Assembly: GCF_017877135.1 (NCBI RefSeq)
Contig: NZ_JAGIPH010000001.1
Span: 124,001-188,000, forward strand
Direction of reading: 5' to 3'
Length of the DNA: 64,000 nt
From: Neorhizobium galegae
GTDB lineage: Bacteria; Pseudomonadota; Alphaproteobacteria; Rhizobiales; Rhizobiaceae
The notes below the pieces were generated by a model, which was not told the origin of the DNA, made no database searches, and saw only the letters and a list, made by a program, of their open reading frames with translations. The stretch's first letter is position 1; every line of letters begins with the position of its first letter. The position numbers and the translations under genes were made by a program. This document shows positions 56,065 through 64,000 of the stretch, one piece after another.

Positions 56065-58197
56065 TCAGGCGGCATCGCGACCCCGGCGCCTTGGATCATC
56101 CGACGGATCGGCCATCATCACCAGCGCGTCCGGATAGCCGGCCGTGGCATAGCGCGCGGACACGGCCGCGATTTCGTCGGCGGATGCATTCGCCACCGAC
56201 AGAATGACTTCGGCGGTGCTTGCCCGTGTGAGGCGCTCGAGCATGGTCATGTCGGTCGCGCCGCAATCGACGAGGACGATTTCATAGGCGCCCGCAAGCG
56301 CATCGATGATCATGCCGAGGCGGTCGGCGGCGCGCATCGCCTCGACCGGATCGGCATTTCCGGCCGGGATGATGTGGACGCCGGACAGGCGGTCCGGATG
56401 AATGGTGTCGCCAAAGGCTGCAGCACCGCAGAGAAGATCGGTAATGCCCGGCAATTGCGCCGACTGCGCCATCAGGCGGGTGGCACAGGCCGTGCCCGAC
56501 AGATCGAGAAGCACGACGGAGCGGCGCGCGCCGGCGAGGTGGCGCGCCAGGCTGACGGTCGTCGCCGAGCCATCGTCACCCTTGGGCGAGACGATGACCG
56601 CCAGCGCATCGCGACGGCGCATCAGATAATCGCTGACCGATGCCAGACCGGATGGCTGAACGCCGTCGCTTGGGAGGCCGGACAGAGCGAGCTCCGGAAG
56701 GGGTGCCGGGATCGGCACCGGACCGGCTGTTTTTTCCTGAAGCACCACGACCGGCTCCGCCACGGCCGGCGCCGGTTGCAGCGGCCGGGCGGCCGGAAGC
56801 CGGCTCTCCGTCGGACGCAGGCCGCGGCCGGAAAACAGCGCGACGACGATGATGCCGATCACCTGCAGGAGAAGGCTTGCGAGCGCAATGACGATGGTGA
56901 TCGGGATCACCTTGGGGAAATAGGGCTCGGGCGGCTCCATCGCGGTCGAGACGATACGCGCATCGGCGGGCGTCGAATTGCCATCGACGCGCGAGGCGGC
57001 GGCCCGGTAGCGGGCGAGATAGGTTTCGAGCAGCTGGCGTTCGGCAGCAGCCTCGCGCTCGAGTGCCCGAAGCCCCACTTCCTCTTCGCCGGCCTGCGCC
57101 GACTGGGCCTTCAGACCACTCAGCTGCTGCATCAGCTCCTGTTCACGCAGGCGTGCCACGGAGGCTTCGTTCTCGAGGCTGGCGAGGATCTTGCGGCTTT
57201 CCGTCTCGATCTGCCGGCGGATGCCGGCAAGCTGTGCCCGCAGCGCCTTCAGCCTCGGGTGGCCGTCGAGAAGCGCGATGGACGCCTGGGCAATCTCGCC
57301 CTCCACCTGCGACTGGCTTTCCTTCAGCCGCTGGATCATCGCCGAGCCGACGATATCGCCCAGCGTATCATAGCCGTTGCCGGCCTGCAGGGCCGCGCGC
57401 ACGTTCTCGGCACGCGCCTGTGCATTGGCGCGCTCGCCGCGCACGCGGGCAAGCTCGCTCGACATGCCGCTCAGCTGCTGGGCGGTAAAACTGGTATTGT
57501 CGCTCGACTGGAAAAGACCCGCCGATGCCCGGTAGTCGGCGACCTTCTTTTCCGCATCCGCCACCCGGGTGCGAAGGGTGGCGATTTCCGGCTCCAGCCA
57601 GCCGGCTGCCTGCGAATGCGTGTCGCGCTTGGCGCCGCTCTGCATGGAGAGATAGAGATCGGCCATGCGGTTGGGAATGTCGGCCGCAAGTTTCGGATCC
57701 TGCGAACTGAATTCGATCGCGATGACTCGCGACCCCTCCAGCGGATAGACCTGCAGCTTGTCGCGGAAGGTTTTCACGATGCGGTCTTCTGCCGGAAGCG
57801 AAAGCGGGTTCTGCTTGAGCCTCAGAAGCGCCAGCGGATCCGGCAGCAGCGAATAGGCCTCCGGATCGAATTCCTTGCGCGAGGCCAGATCAAGATCGCG
57901 CACGATCTGGCGGATAAGATCGGCCGACTGCAGGAGCTGGGCCTGGCTTGCAATGTTGAGCTGGTCGAGAACCGGTTCGCTCGCCCCCTGCCCCGTCTCT
58001 CCGGTCACGCCCCCGCGCGCTTCGATGAGGATGCGTGTCTCGGCCTTGTAATCGGGGGTGAGCAGGCTCGACACCCCGAAGGCAAGCACTGCAGATAGCG
58101 CCGTGGTCGCGACAATGCGACGCCGCCTTTGCCACACTGCGGCAAACAGCTGTCCGATATCGATATCCGCATCCTGATGGCCATCAATGCCGGACAT
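56065..58197 (-). CDS. Wzz/ExoP-like polysaccharide co-polymerase with degenerate kinase domain
   Basis: A 710-residue inner-membrane protein. A Wzz N-terminal domain (first span about residues 28-48) is followed by a long periplasmic coiled coil (about 180-400), a second span (about 435-460) and a cytoplasmic domain with the BY-kinase fold. That domain lacks a proper P-loop: SPKGDDGSATT stands where GxxGxGK(S/T) should be. The aspartates of Walker A' and B survive only as LLDLSG and LVDCGATD, and no C-terminal tyrosine cluster is seen. ATP hydrolysis and autophosphorylation are therefore unlikely. It is divergent from the Wza-like gene and probably controls chain length or export. Confidence 0.85.
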   Translation of the reverse strand: MSGIDGHQDADIDIGQLFAAVWQRRRRIVATTALSAVLAFGVSSLLTPDYKAETRILIEARGGVTGETGQGASEPVLDQLNIASQAQLLQSADLIRQIVRDLDLASRKEFDPEAYSLLPDPLALLRLKQNPLSLPAEDRIVKTFRDKLQVYPLEGSRVIAIEFSSQDPKLAADIPNRMADLYLSMQSGAKRDTHSQAAGWLEPEIATLRTRVADAEKKVADYRASAGLFQSSDNTSFTAQQLSGMSSELARVRGERANAQARAENVRAALQAGNGYDTLGDIVGSAMIQRLKESQSQVEGEIAQASIALLDGHPRLKALRAQLAGIRRQIETESRKILASLENEASVARLREQELMQQLSGLKAQSAQAGEEEVGLRALEREAAAERQLLETYLARYRAAASRVDGNSTPADARIVSTAMEPPEPYFPKVIPITIVIALASLLLQVIGIIVVALFSGRGLRPTESRLPAARPLQPAPAVAEPVVVLQEKTAGPVPIPAPLPELALSGLPSDGVQPSGLASVSDYLMRRRDALAVIVSPKGDDGSATTVSLARHLAGARRSVVLLDLSGTACATRLMAQSAQLPGITDLLCGAAAFGDTIHPDRLSGVHIIPAGNADPVEAMRAADRLGMIIDALAGAYEIVLVDCGATDMTMLERLTRASTAEVILSVANASADEIAAVSARYATAGYPDALVMMADPSDDPRRRGRDAA

Positions 58198-58273
58198 CAC
58201 GCACTCCCATTCCATGTCATCGGCGGAGATTATGCGATCATGGTAACCCCGACGTTAATGGGTGAATAAGAAT

Positions 58274-58289
58274 GTTCGCACACACGAAC
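58274..58289. promoter_or_regulatory. Inverted repeat in the divergent polysaccharide promoter region
   Basis: The perfect inverted repeat GTTCG-N6-CGAAC lies between the divergent ExoP-like and Wza-like genes. It could be an operator for coordinated control. A possible plus-strand promoter, TTGCAC-N17-TTAACC, follows it. Confidence 0.35.
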
Positions 58290-58395
58290 TGAGCGGGGCT
58301 TGCGTGCAAAACTTGCACAGGTTCTTTACCCGCCATTAACCATAACCGGAGGATAAGGATGACACTTGCCCTTCCCATCCGGAGTTACCCGCGAG

Positions 58396-58974
58396 ATGCG
58401 GTTTGCACGACAAAGACCTGTTTTGTCCATGGCTCTTGCGGCCTGCATTTCGGCAGGTCTTGCCAGCTGCTCGTCCTATGCGCCGGCACCGAAGGCGTTT
58501 CACGAGGCAACCATCCAGCCCTACCGGCTGGACAGCGGCGACCGGCTGCGGGTGACCGTTTTCGAGCAGCCGAACCTCTCCAACACCTATACGGTGGATC
58601 AGGCCGGCTACCTCTCCTTCCCGCTCGTCGGCCAGGTGCCGGCGCGCGGCCAGACGATCGCGGTGCTGGAAGGTGCCATTGCCGCAAAGCTGAAAAAGGG
58701 CTTTTTGCGCGATCCGGACGTCACCATCGAGGTCGACCGCTACCGCCCCGTCTTCGTGATGGGTGAGGTTGGCCGGCCGGGACAGTATTCCTATGTGCCG
58801 GGGATGACGGCGCAGAATGCCATTGCCGTTGCCGGCGGCTTTACCGCGCGCGGCAACCAGCGCGACATCGACGTGACACGCAAGATCAACGGAGAGGTTC
58901 TGACGGGCCGCACCACGATTTCCAGCCCGGTTCTCGCCGGCGACACCATCTATGTCCGCGAACGGCTGTTCTGA
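58396..58974 (+). CDS. Wza-like polysaccharide export lipoprotein
   Basis: A 192-residue outer-membrane export protein. The lipoprotein signal MRFARQRPVLSMALAACISA ends in the lipobox LASC. A Poly_export domain (YRLDSGDRLRVTVFEQPNLS) and an SLBB-like segment (VFVMGEVGRPGQYSYVPGMT) follow. Start choice is uncertain. An ATG at 58359 has the best ribosome site (GGAGG) but is in another frame, and a TTG at 58366 is in frame with AAGGA upstream. It begins the export-assembly operon. Confidence 0.87.
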   Translation: MRFARQRPVLSMALAACISAGLASCSSYAPAPKAFHEATIQPYRLDSGDRLRVTVFEQPNLSNTYTVDQAGYLSFPLVGQVPARGQTIAVLEGAIAAKLKKGFLRDPDVTIEVDRYRPVFVMGEVGRPGQYSYVPGMTAQNAIAVAGGFTARGNQRDIDVTRKINGEVLTGRTTISSPVLAGDTIYVRERLF

Positions 58975-58977
58975 TCC

Positions 58978-60135
58978 ATGAATGCCGGCCGGCCGCTTCG
59001 CATCATTCACTGTTTCCGCTCACCGGTCGGCGGCATCTTCCGGCATGTGCGCGATCTGGTGGAGGAACACCACGCCGCCGGCCACGAGATCGGCATTCTC
59101 TGCGACAGCTCGACAGGCGGGGCGCATGAGGAAAAGCTTTTCGAGGCGATCCTGCCCAAGCTGTCGCTCGGGCTGACGCGCCTTCCCATCCGGCGCTCCA
59201 TCAGTCCTTCGGATCTGGCGGCGCTCTACAGAAGTTACAGGCATATCAAAAGTTTGCGGCCGGATGTCTTGCACGGTCACGGCGCCAAGGGTGGCGTCGT
59301 CGCAAGATTGATCGGCTCAGGTCTGCGGGTGAACAGGTATTGCGTAGCCCGCCTCTATTCGCCGCATGGCGGCAGTCTGCATTACGACCGGGCAAAGCTG
59401 TCCGGCCAGGTGGTGCTGCGGCTCGAACGCTTCCAGGAGCGGCTGACCGACAGCCTCGTCTTCGTCTGCGATTACGAGAGACGCACCTATGCGGCAAAGG
59501 TCGGAACGCCGAGAACGGCGTCGCAGGTGATCCTGAACGGCATCAGCGACACGGAATTTTCGCCCGTGCCGGCAGCCCCGGATGCGGCCGATTTTCTCTA
59601 TATCGGCATGATGCGCGACCTCAAGGGACCGGACGTGTTCATCGATGCCTTTGCCCGCACCGAGCGTGCGCTGGGGCGGCCGCTCTCGGCCGTGATGGTG
59701 GGCGACGGTCCGGACAAGGAGCGCTACCAGGAGACCATGACGCGGCTCGGCCTTGGCCGGCGCATCCGCATGCTGGACGCCATGCCGGCAACCCAGGCCT
59801 TTGCACTTGCCCGCACCGTGATCGTGCCCTCGCGCGCCGAGGCCATGCCCTATATCGTGCTGGAGGCGCTCGCGGCCGAAAAGCCGCTGATCGCCAGCCG
59901 CGTCGGCGGGATTGCGGAAGTTCTGGGCAGTGACAGCCGGGCACTTGCCATCCCCGGCGATGCGGCGGATCTGTCTGCCCGCATGGTGGAGACAATGACC
60001 GAACCCGGCTGGCAGGCCGAGGTCATGCCGAAGCCGGAAGCGTTTCGCGCCACCTTCTCCGCTTCCGTGATGGCGCGCGACATGCTGGCGCTCTATCGCA
60101 GTCTTCAGCGCAACGCCCCCGCAAAGCTTTCTTAG
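58978..60135 (+). CDS. GT4 family glycosyltransferase
   Basis: A 385-residue cytosolic glycosyltransferase of the GT-B fold. The N-terminal domain begins RIIHCFRSPVGGIFRHVRDL. The C-terminal nucleotide-sugar domain has DFLYIGMMRDLKGPDVFI and the retaining GT4 E-x7-E motif in RAEAMPYIVLEAL. The sugar cannot be deduced; mannose or glucose transfer would fit a glucomannan-type polymer. It starts 3 nt after the Wza-like gene stop. Confidence 0.9.
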   Translation: MNAGRPLRIIHCFRSPVGGIFRHVRDLVEEHHAAGHEIGILCDSSTGGAHEEKLFEAILPKLSLGLTRLPIRRSISPSDLAALYRSYRHIKSLRPDVLHGHGAKGGVVARLIGSGLRVNRYCVARLYSPHGGSLHYDRAKLSGQVVLRLERFQERLTDSLVFVCDYERRTYAAKVGTPRTASQVILNGISDTEFSPVPAAPDAADFLYIGMMRDLKGPDVFIDAFARTERALGRPLSAVMVGDGPDKERYQETMTRLGLGRRIRMLDAMPATQAFALARTVIVPSRAEAMPYIVLEALAAEKPLIASRVGGIAEVLGSDSRALAIPGDAADLSARMVETMTEPGWQAEVMPKPEAFRATFSASVMARDMLALYRSLQRNAPAKLS

Positions 60136-60245
60136 CTTCTTGCTGCTAATGCTCGGCCAAGCCGCCCCGTGCGACCCCGTGCCCGCGCGCGGAGGCCGGA
60201 CGCGGGCGCCAAGGGCGCTTTGATGACGGGCGGGATCTACAGACG

Positions 60246-61790
60246 ATGAGCGAACCGGCACAACAGGACGACCGGGCCCGTGACACCGTTGCGGAGCGCC
60301 GGCGCCGCAGCCCTGCGGTGGCTGCAGACACCGGAGCCGCAGACGCGGTGCAGCTCAACCCGTTCGCCCGCGAGATCGCCGAGCAGTTCCGCCAGACGGC
60401 AACTTCGCCGGCTCTTCTGATCGGCCAGATCCGCCTCCTGGAATTCCTACTGCTGCTGGCGCTCAACCTGGCGATGGGGCTTGTCCTGAGCGAAGGGACA
60501 TTCCTTCTCCACGCCGGCCTCAGCGCCGGTTGCGCCGGCCTCACCATTCTTCTCCTGCAGATCACGGATGCCTATCAGATCCCGTCGCTGCGCGCGGCTG
60601 GCCGCATGACGCGCCGGATTGTTGCCGCCTGGAGCATCGGCTTCCTGGTTCCGCTCGCCGGTGTCTGGCTCGGCCTTGCCGGTGCCTTCCCCTCGACCTT
60701 CCTTGCGATCTGGTATGGCGCGGGCCTGCTGCTGCTTCTGGCGCTGCGCCGGCTGATGGCCTTTGCCATTCGCCACTGGGCGCGCAACGGCACCATGGAG
60801 CGGCGCGCCGTGATCGTCGGCGGCGGCAAGCCGGCGCGCGATCTCGTGCGGGCGCTGGAGCGGCAGGCCGACAACGACATCCGCATCTGCGGCATCTTCG
60901 ACGATCGCGGCGATGACCGCTCTCCCGATGTGGTGGCAGGCTACCCAAAACTCGGCACCTTTGCCGAGCTGGTGGAATTTGCCCGGCTGGCCCGCATCGA
61001 CATGCTGATCATCGCGCTGCCGGCAACGGCCGAGGAGCGTATCCTGCAGCTGGCGCGCATGCTCTGGGTGCTGCCGGTGGATATTCGCCTTGCAGCGCAT
61101 GCCAGCCAGCTGCGCTTTCGGCCGCGCGCCTATTCGCATATCGGCACCGTGCCGATGCTCGACATGTTCGACAAGCCGCTGCGCGATTGGGACGAGGTGG
61201 CCAAGCGCATCTTCGACATCGGCTTTTCGCTTTTGGCGCTCGCCCTTGCCTGGCCGATCATGCTGGTGGCCGCAATTGCCGTGAAGGCAAGCTCGAAGGG
61301 GCCCGTGCTCTTCGTACAGAAGCGCCATGGCTTCAACAACGAGGTCATCAACGTCCTCAAATTCCGGTCGATGTATACGGAGATGTCGGACCCGACGGCA
61401 AAGCGCGCCGTGACGAAGAACGATCCGCGCGTCACCCCCGTCGGGCGCTTTTTGCGCAAATCCTCGCTGGACGAGCTTCCGCAGTTCTTCAACGTGCTGC
61501 GCGGCGAGCTCTCGCTTGTCGGCCCGCGCCCGCACGCCGTGCATGCCCAGACCGGCGACCGGCGCTATGTCGACGTGGTGGAAAGCTATTTTGCCCGCCA
61601 TCGGGTGAAACCCGGCGTCACCGGCTGGGCGCAGATCAACGGCCTGCGCGGCGAACTGGACAGCGACGACAAGATCCGCGCCCGCACCGCCTTCGACCTC
61701 GATTATATCGAGAACTGGTCGCTGCTGTTTGACCTTAAGATTCTTTTCCTCACGCCGATCCGCCTTCTCAACACGGACAATGCCTATTGA
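60246..61790 (+). CDS. Undecaprenyl-phosphate sugar phosphotransferase (initiating enzyme)
   Basis: A 514-residue polyprenyl glycosylphosphotransferase of the WbaP/WcaJ family that loads the first sugar phosphate onto undecaprenyl phosphate. Four N-terminal spans (about 55-175), a Rossmann-like middle (VIVGGGKPARDLVRALE) and the C-terminal catalytic domain are present. RKSSLDELPQFFNVLRGELS and LVGPRP are diagnostic, together with FVQKRHGFNNEVINVLKFRS. It matches the type encoded by uppE in Agrobacterium. The O-antigen-ligase-like gene overlaps its stop. Confidence 0.9.
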   Translation: MSEPAQQDDRARDTVAERRRRSPAVAADTGAADAVQLNPFAREIAEQFRQTATSPALLIGQIRLLEFLLLLALNLAMGLVLSEGTFLLHAGLSAGCAGLTILLLQITDAYQIPSLRAAGRMTRRIVAAWSIGFLVPLAGVWLGLAGAFPSTFLAIWYGAGLLLLLALRRLMAFAIRHWARNGTMERRAVIVGGGKPARDLVRALERQADNDIRICGIFDDRGDDRSPDVVAGYPKLGTFAELVEFARLARIDMLIIALPATAEERILQLARMLWVLPVDIRLAAHASQLRFRPRAYSHIGTVPMLDMFDKPLRDWDEVAKRIFDIGFSLLALALAWPIMLVAAIAVKASSKGPVLFVQKRHGFNNEVINVLKFRSMYTEMSDPTAKRAVTKNDPRVTPVGRFLRKSSLDELPQFFNVLRGELSLVGPRPHAVHAQTGDRRYVDVVESYFARHRVKPGVTGWAQINGLRGELDSDDKIRARTAFDLDYIENWSLLFDLKILFLTPIRLLNTDNAY

Positions 61791-63037
61791 GCCCGCTGGT
61801 GCCGGAACAGCTGCCGGAGCGGGTATTTTATCCGCAAAGGGCAGCGCTGCGGCTGATCGGCTCGGCGCTGCTTGCCCTCGGCGTCTTCCTCTCGGGCTTC
61901 GTCATTTCGGAGCCTGCGCCCTACGAGCTGATGCTTGCGGTGCAGATCGCCCTGTTTTTCCTCGCCGGGTTGAAAATCTCGCGGGCGGTCGGGCCGCTTC
62001 TCATCCTGCTCCTGCTGTTTAACGTCGGCGGCATGCTGTCGCTGATGGTGATGGCGGATCTGTCCGGCGCGCCGATGTATATGGCGGTATCGCTATTCCT
62101 GGCGCTCACCGCCGTCTTCTATGCCGCCATGATCGAGGACGATCATCGCCGGCTGGGGCTGATCTTCCGGGCCTGGGTTGCGGCTGCGGTGATCACGGCG
62201 CTGCTGGGCATTCTCGGCTATTTCCACGCCTTTCCCGGCGCGGAAGTGTTTACGCTCTACGACCGGGCAAAGGGCGCCTTCCAGGACCCGAATGTCTTCG
62301 GCCCCTATCTGGTCGCTCCAGCGCTCTATCTGATGTACCGGCTGCTGACGGGCGGGCTTGCCGCAGCGCCTCTGACGCTTGCAGGCCTGCTGGTGCTGAC
62401 GCTTGGCATCTTCCTGTCGTTTTCGCGCGCCGCCTGGGGCCTCTATCTGTTTTCGGCGCTGGCACTCATCGCCGTCATGTTGCTGAAGGAACGCACGGCC
62501 GCCTTCCGGCTCAAAATCTTCACGCTGGCGCTTGCCGCCCTGCTTCTCGCCATGCTGTCGGTGGGGCTCGCCCTGCAGTCGAAGAAAGTGTCCGACCTCT
62601 TCCTCAACCGCGCCAAGCTGGTGCAGGATTATGACGGCGCACGGCTCGGCCGCTTCGAACGCCACAAGATGGGCTTCCTGATGGCCATGGAGCGGCCGCT
62701 CGGGCTCGGCCCCATGGTGCTTGGAAAAATGTTCGGCGAGGACGAGCACAATATCTGGCTGAAATCGCTCACCACCTATGGCTGGCTCGGCTTCGTGTCC
62801 TACCTTCTGCTGGTGTGGTCGACGCTTGTCATCGGCTTTCGCGCCCTCCTGCGCGACAGACCCTGGCAACCCTACCTGATGATCGCCTGGATCGTGCTGG
62901 CCGGCCATACCATGATCGGCAATGTCATCGACCTCGACCACTGGCGCCATGTCTATCTGCTGTTCGGCCTGATCTGGGGCTGTTTCGCCCTGGAACAGGC
63001 GCATGGCCGCAAGGCTTCGGCAGCGCATCCGGCTTGA
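61787..63037 (+). CDS. O-antigen ligase/polymerase-like membrane protein
   Basis: A 416-residue inner-membrane protein with about 11 spans and one large periplasmic loop (after residue about 260). The O-antigen ligase (Wzy_C) region includes GAFQDPNVFGPYLVAP, LSFSRAAWGLYLFSALAL and RFERHKMGFLMAMERPLG. It may polymerise the repeat unit. The start is a TTG that overlaps the previous stop by four bases; a GTG four codons later (61799) is the alternative. Confidence 0.85.
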   Translation: MSPLVPEQLPERVFYPQRAALRLIGSALLALGVFLSGFVISEPAPYELMLAVQIALFFLAGLKISRAVGPLLILLLLFNVGGMLSLMVMADLSGAPMYMAVSLFLALTAVFYAAMIEDDHRRLGLIFRAWVAAAVITALLGILGYFHAFPGAEVFTLYDRAKGAFQDPNVFGPYLVAPALYLMYRLLTGGLAAAPLTLAGLLVLTLGIFLSFSRAAWGLYLFSALALIAVMLLKERTAAFRLKIFTLALAALLLAMLSVGLALQSKKVSDLFLNRAKLVQDYDGARLGRFERHKMGFLMAMERPLGLGPMVLGKMFGEDEHNIWLKSLTTYGWLGFVSYLLLVWSTLVIGFRALLRDRPWQPYLMIAWIVLAGHTMIGNVIDLDHWRHVYLLFGLIWGCFALEQAHGRKASAAHPA

Positions 63038-63068
63038 CTTTGCCGAAGACCGTTCCACATTTTGAAGC

Positions 63069-63356
63069 ATGATCACAGCAGAGCAAATTCGCGCCGCGCG
63101 CGCCATGATCGGGATGTCGCTGGAAGAGCTTTCCCGCGAAAGCGGCCTGTCCGTTTCCGACGTCGAAGGCCTCGAACGCGGGGTGGCATTTGGGGTCGAT
63201 ACAGCGCGCCTGCGCCAATGCCTGGAACGCCATGGCATCGTGTTCCTCGCCACCGGAGAGGACGATCCCGGCGTCGGGCCCGGTCTTCGCCTGCGCCATG
63301 CGCCCGCCGACGAAGGCATACGTCCGGAAAACCTCAACGCCGATAACGACGGCTAA
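63069..63356 (+). CDS. Small Xre-type HTH protein
   Basis: A 95-residue predicted DNA-binding protein. Residues about 5-60 form a helix-turn-helix of the Xre/Cro type (EQIRAARAMIGMSLEELSRE then SGLSVSDVEGLERG). The C-terminal tail (about 65-95) is acidic and probably disordered. It directly follows the polysaccharide operon after 31 nt and may regulate it, which is inference only. Confidence 0.85.
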   Translation: MITAEQIRAARAMIGMSLEELSRESGLSVSDVEGLERGVAFGVDTARLRQCLERHGIVFLATGEDDPGVGPGLRLRHAPADEGIRPENLNADNDG

Positions 63357-63621
63357 GCCGGGCGAAACGCTTCGCTTTCCCGAAAATGAGCAAGCGGCGA
63401 CCGAAGAGCCGCCTACTCCCCTTGCCTGCGCCGAAAAGGCCGCAGCGCGGCGCAGCCGTCCCGCATTCCGAAATCTCCCCCTGCCCTGTCCTTTCGTGAG
63501 CTGCTCCCCGCGGCGGGCTGTGTGTCCCCGTGCAAAAACCCTTTTCAAGCGCGCTTCGAATGTGCGGGAACAAAATCGCCGGATCGTCGTTGTCGCACGC
63601 CCATTACGAAAAGGATTTCCC

Positions 63622-63771
63622 ATGGCACGCAGCAACAGCCTCTACTTCGTCATCGGTGCCCTCGTCATCGCAGTGGCCGGCCTTGGGGCCTATGTCATTC
63701 GCGAGGAGACCAAGCCCAAGGGCGTCGAGATGAGCATCACCGGCAATGGCGTCAAAGTGGAACAGAATTGA
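63622..63771 (+). CDS. Small single-span membrane protein, 49 residues
   Basis: MARSNSLYFVIGALVIAVAG begins a 49-residue protein with one N-terminal span (about residues 7-25) and a short polar, probably periplasmic tail (EETKPKGVEMSITGNGVKVE). ATG 63622 has AAGGA upstream. Similar short proteins are common in rhizobia, but I know no function. The 265 bp upstream hold no recognisable feature except GC-rich short palindromes. Confidence 0.7.
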   Translation: MARSNSLYFVIGALVIAVAGLGAYVIREETKPKGVEMSITGNGVKVEQN

Positions 63772-63876
63772 TTTCCCGCAAGGAACCCCGTTTGCGTAGG
63801 TGCAAATATTCGGATATACAATCAACCGGGGAATAAATGAAAGCTTCAACGGCTTTCCAACAAAAGAGGGTGGCAG

Positions 63877-64000
63877 ATGACCAAGCATATCGACAAGCAA
63901 TCGACGGAAAAATCCGCGTTCAAGAAGGTCTGGAACGTCAGCGAATTCGCGCGACGCTACCGGCTGGATGCACGTGAGGAAAACCGTCTGTTAAAGCTGC
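63877..64000 (+). CDS. Hypothetical protein, truncated by the window edge
   Basis: The ATG at 63877 follows GAGGGTGG. The first 41 codons read MTKHIDKQSTEKSAFKKVWN and then SEFARRYRLDAREENRLL. It is basic and probably helical, without signal peptide. I do not recognise the family; the FARRYRLD..EE.RLL pattern suggests a short conserved rhizobial protein. The 3' part lies outside the window. Confidence 0.6.
   Translation, partial: MTKHIDKQSTEKSAFKKVWNVSEFARRYRLDAREENRLLKL

Overview
The window is a stretch of GC-rich alphaproteobacterial chromosome, most likely from a member of the Rhizobiaceae (Rhizobium/Agrobacterium/Shinella-like). This rests on the protein sequences, on the gene order dnaE - lolD - lolC/E - proS - DUF1467 - mce - rnj - birA - nuoN...nuoA, on the order hupB - lon - clpX - clpP, and on palindromic intergenic repeats of rhizobial type. 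No phage, insertion sequence, CRISPR array or rRNA operon is visible.

Left part (1-28 kb, almost all minus strand): the N-terminal two thirds of dnaE, a 28-codon membrane micro-ORF behind a LexA-like box, a DUF2026 gene on the plus strand, the lipoprotein-release ABC transporter (lolD, lolC/E), proS, a plus-strand candidate small RNA with its own promoter and terminator, DUF1467, methylmalonyl-CoA epimerase, RNase J, biotin ligase and a complete 14-gene complex I operon. The nuo operon carries three extra genes: a small exported protein between nuoD and nuoE, a helix-hairpin-helix protein between nuoF and nuoG, and, between nuoC and nuoD, a four-helix-bundle gene bracketed by complementary heptamer repeats. 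That last insertion looks like an rRNA-type intervening sequence placed in a protein operon.

Middle (28-38.5 kb): two tandem tRNA-Asp genes, a tRNA-Val, a hicAB toxin-antitoxin pair with a clear promoter/operator, a UDP-glucuronate 4-epimerase (lpsL), an EamA transporter, then hupB, lon, clpX and clpP.

Right part (38.5-64 kb, mostly plus strand): a membrane diguanylate cyclase, a cytochrome P450, a Phd-VapC type toxin-antitoxin pair, a cupin protein, a YiiG-like lipoprotein/exported protein, O-acetylhomoserine sulfhydrylase, a DUF6455 protein, a CoA-binding protein, rplM-rpsI with a structured leader, a Tat-exported beta-carbonic anhydrase, an agmatinase-family enzyme, argC, a VOC protein, an APH(6)-type kinase, a LigB-type dioxygenase, heme A synthase and DUF2842. 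It ends with a polysaccharide cluster (BioF2-like acyltransferase, Wzz/ExoP-like co-polymerase with a degenerate ATPase domain, Wza-like lipoprotein, GT4 glycosyltransferase, initiating sugar-phosphate transferase, O-antigen-ligase-like protein). The cluster resembles the unipolar adhesin (UPP/glucomannan) loci of rhizobia. After it come an HTH protein and two small conserved-looking genes, the last cut by the window edge.

The most interesting items are the SidA-like SOS micro-ORF beside dnaE, the IVS-like element inside the nuo operon, and the small RNA between proS and DUF1467. Functional calls rest on motifs and family resemblance read by eye; no database search was run.
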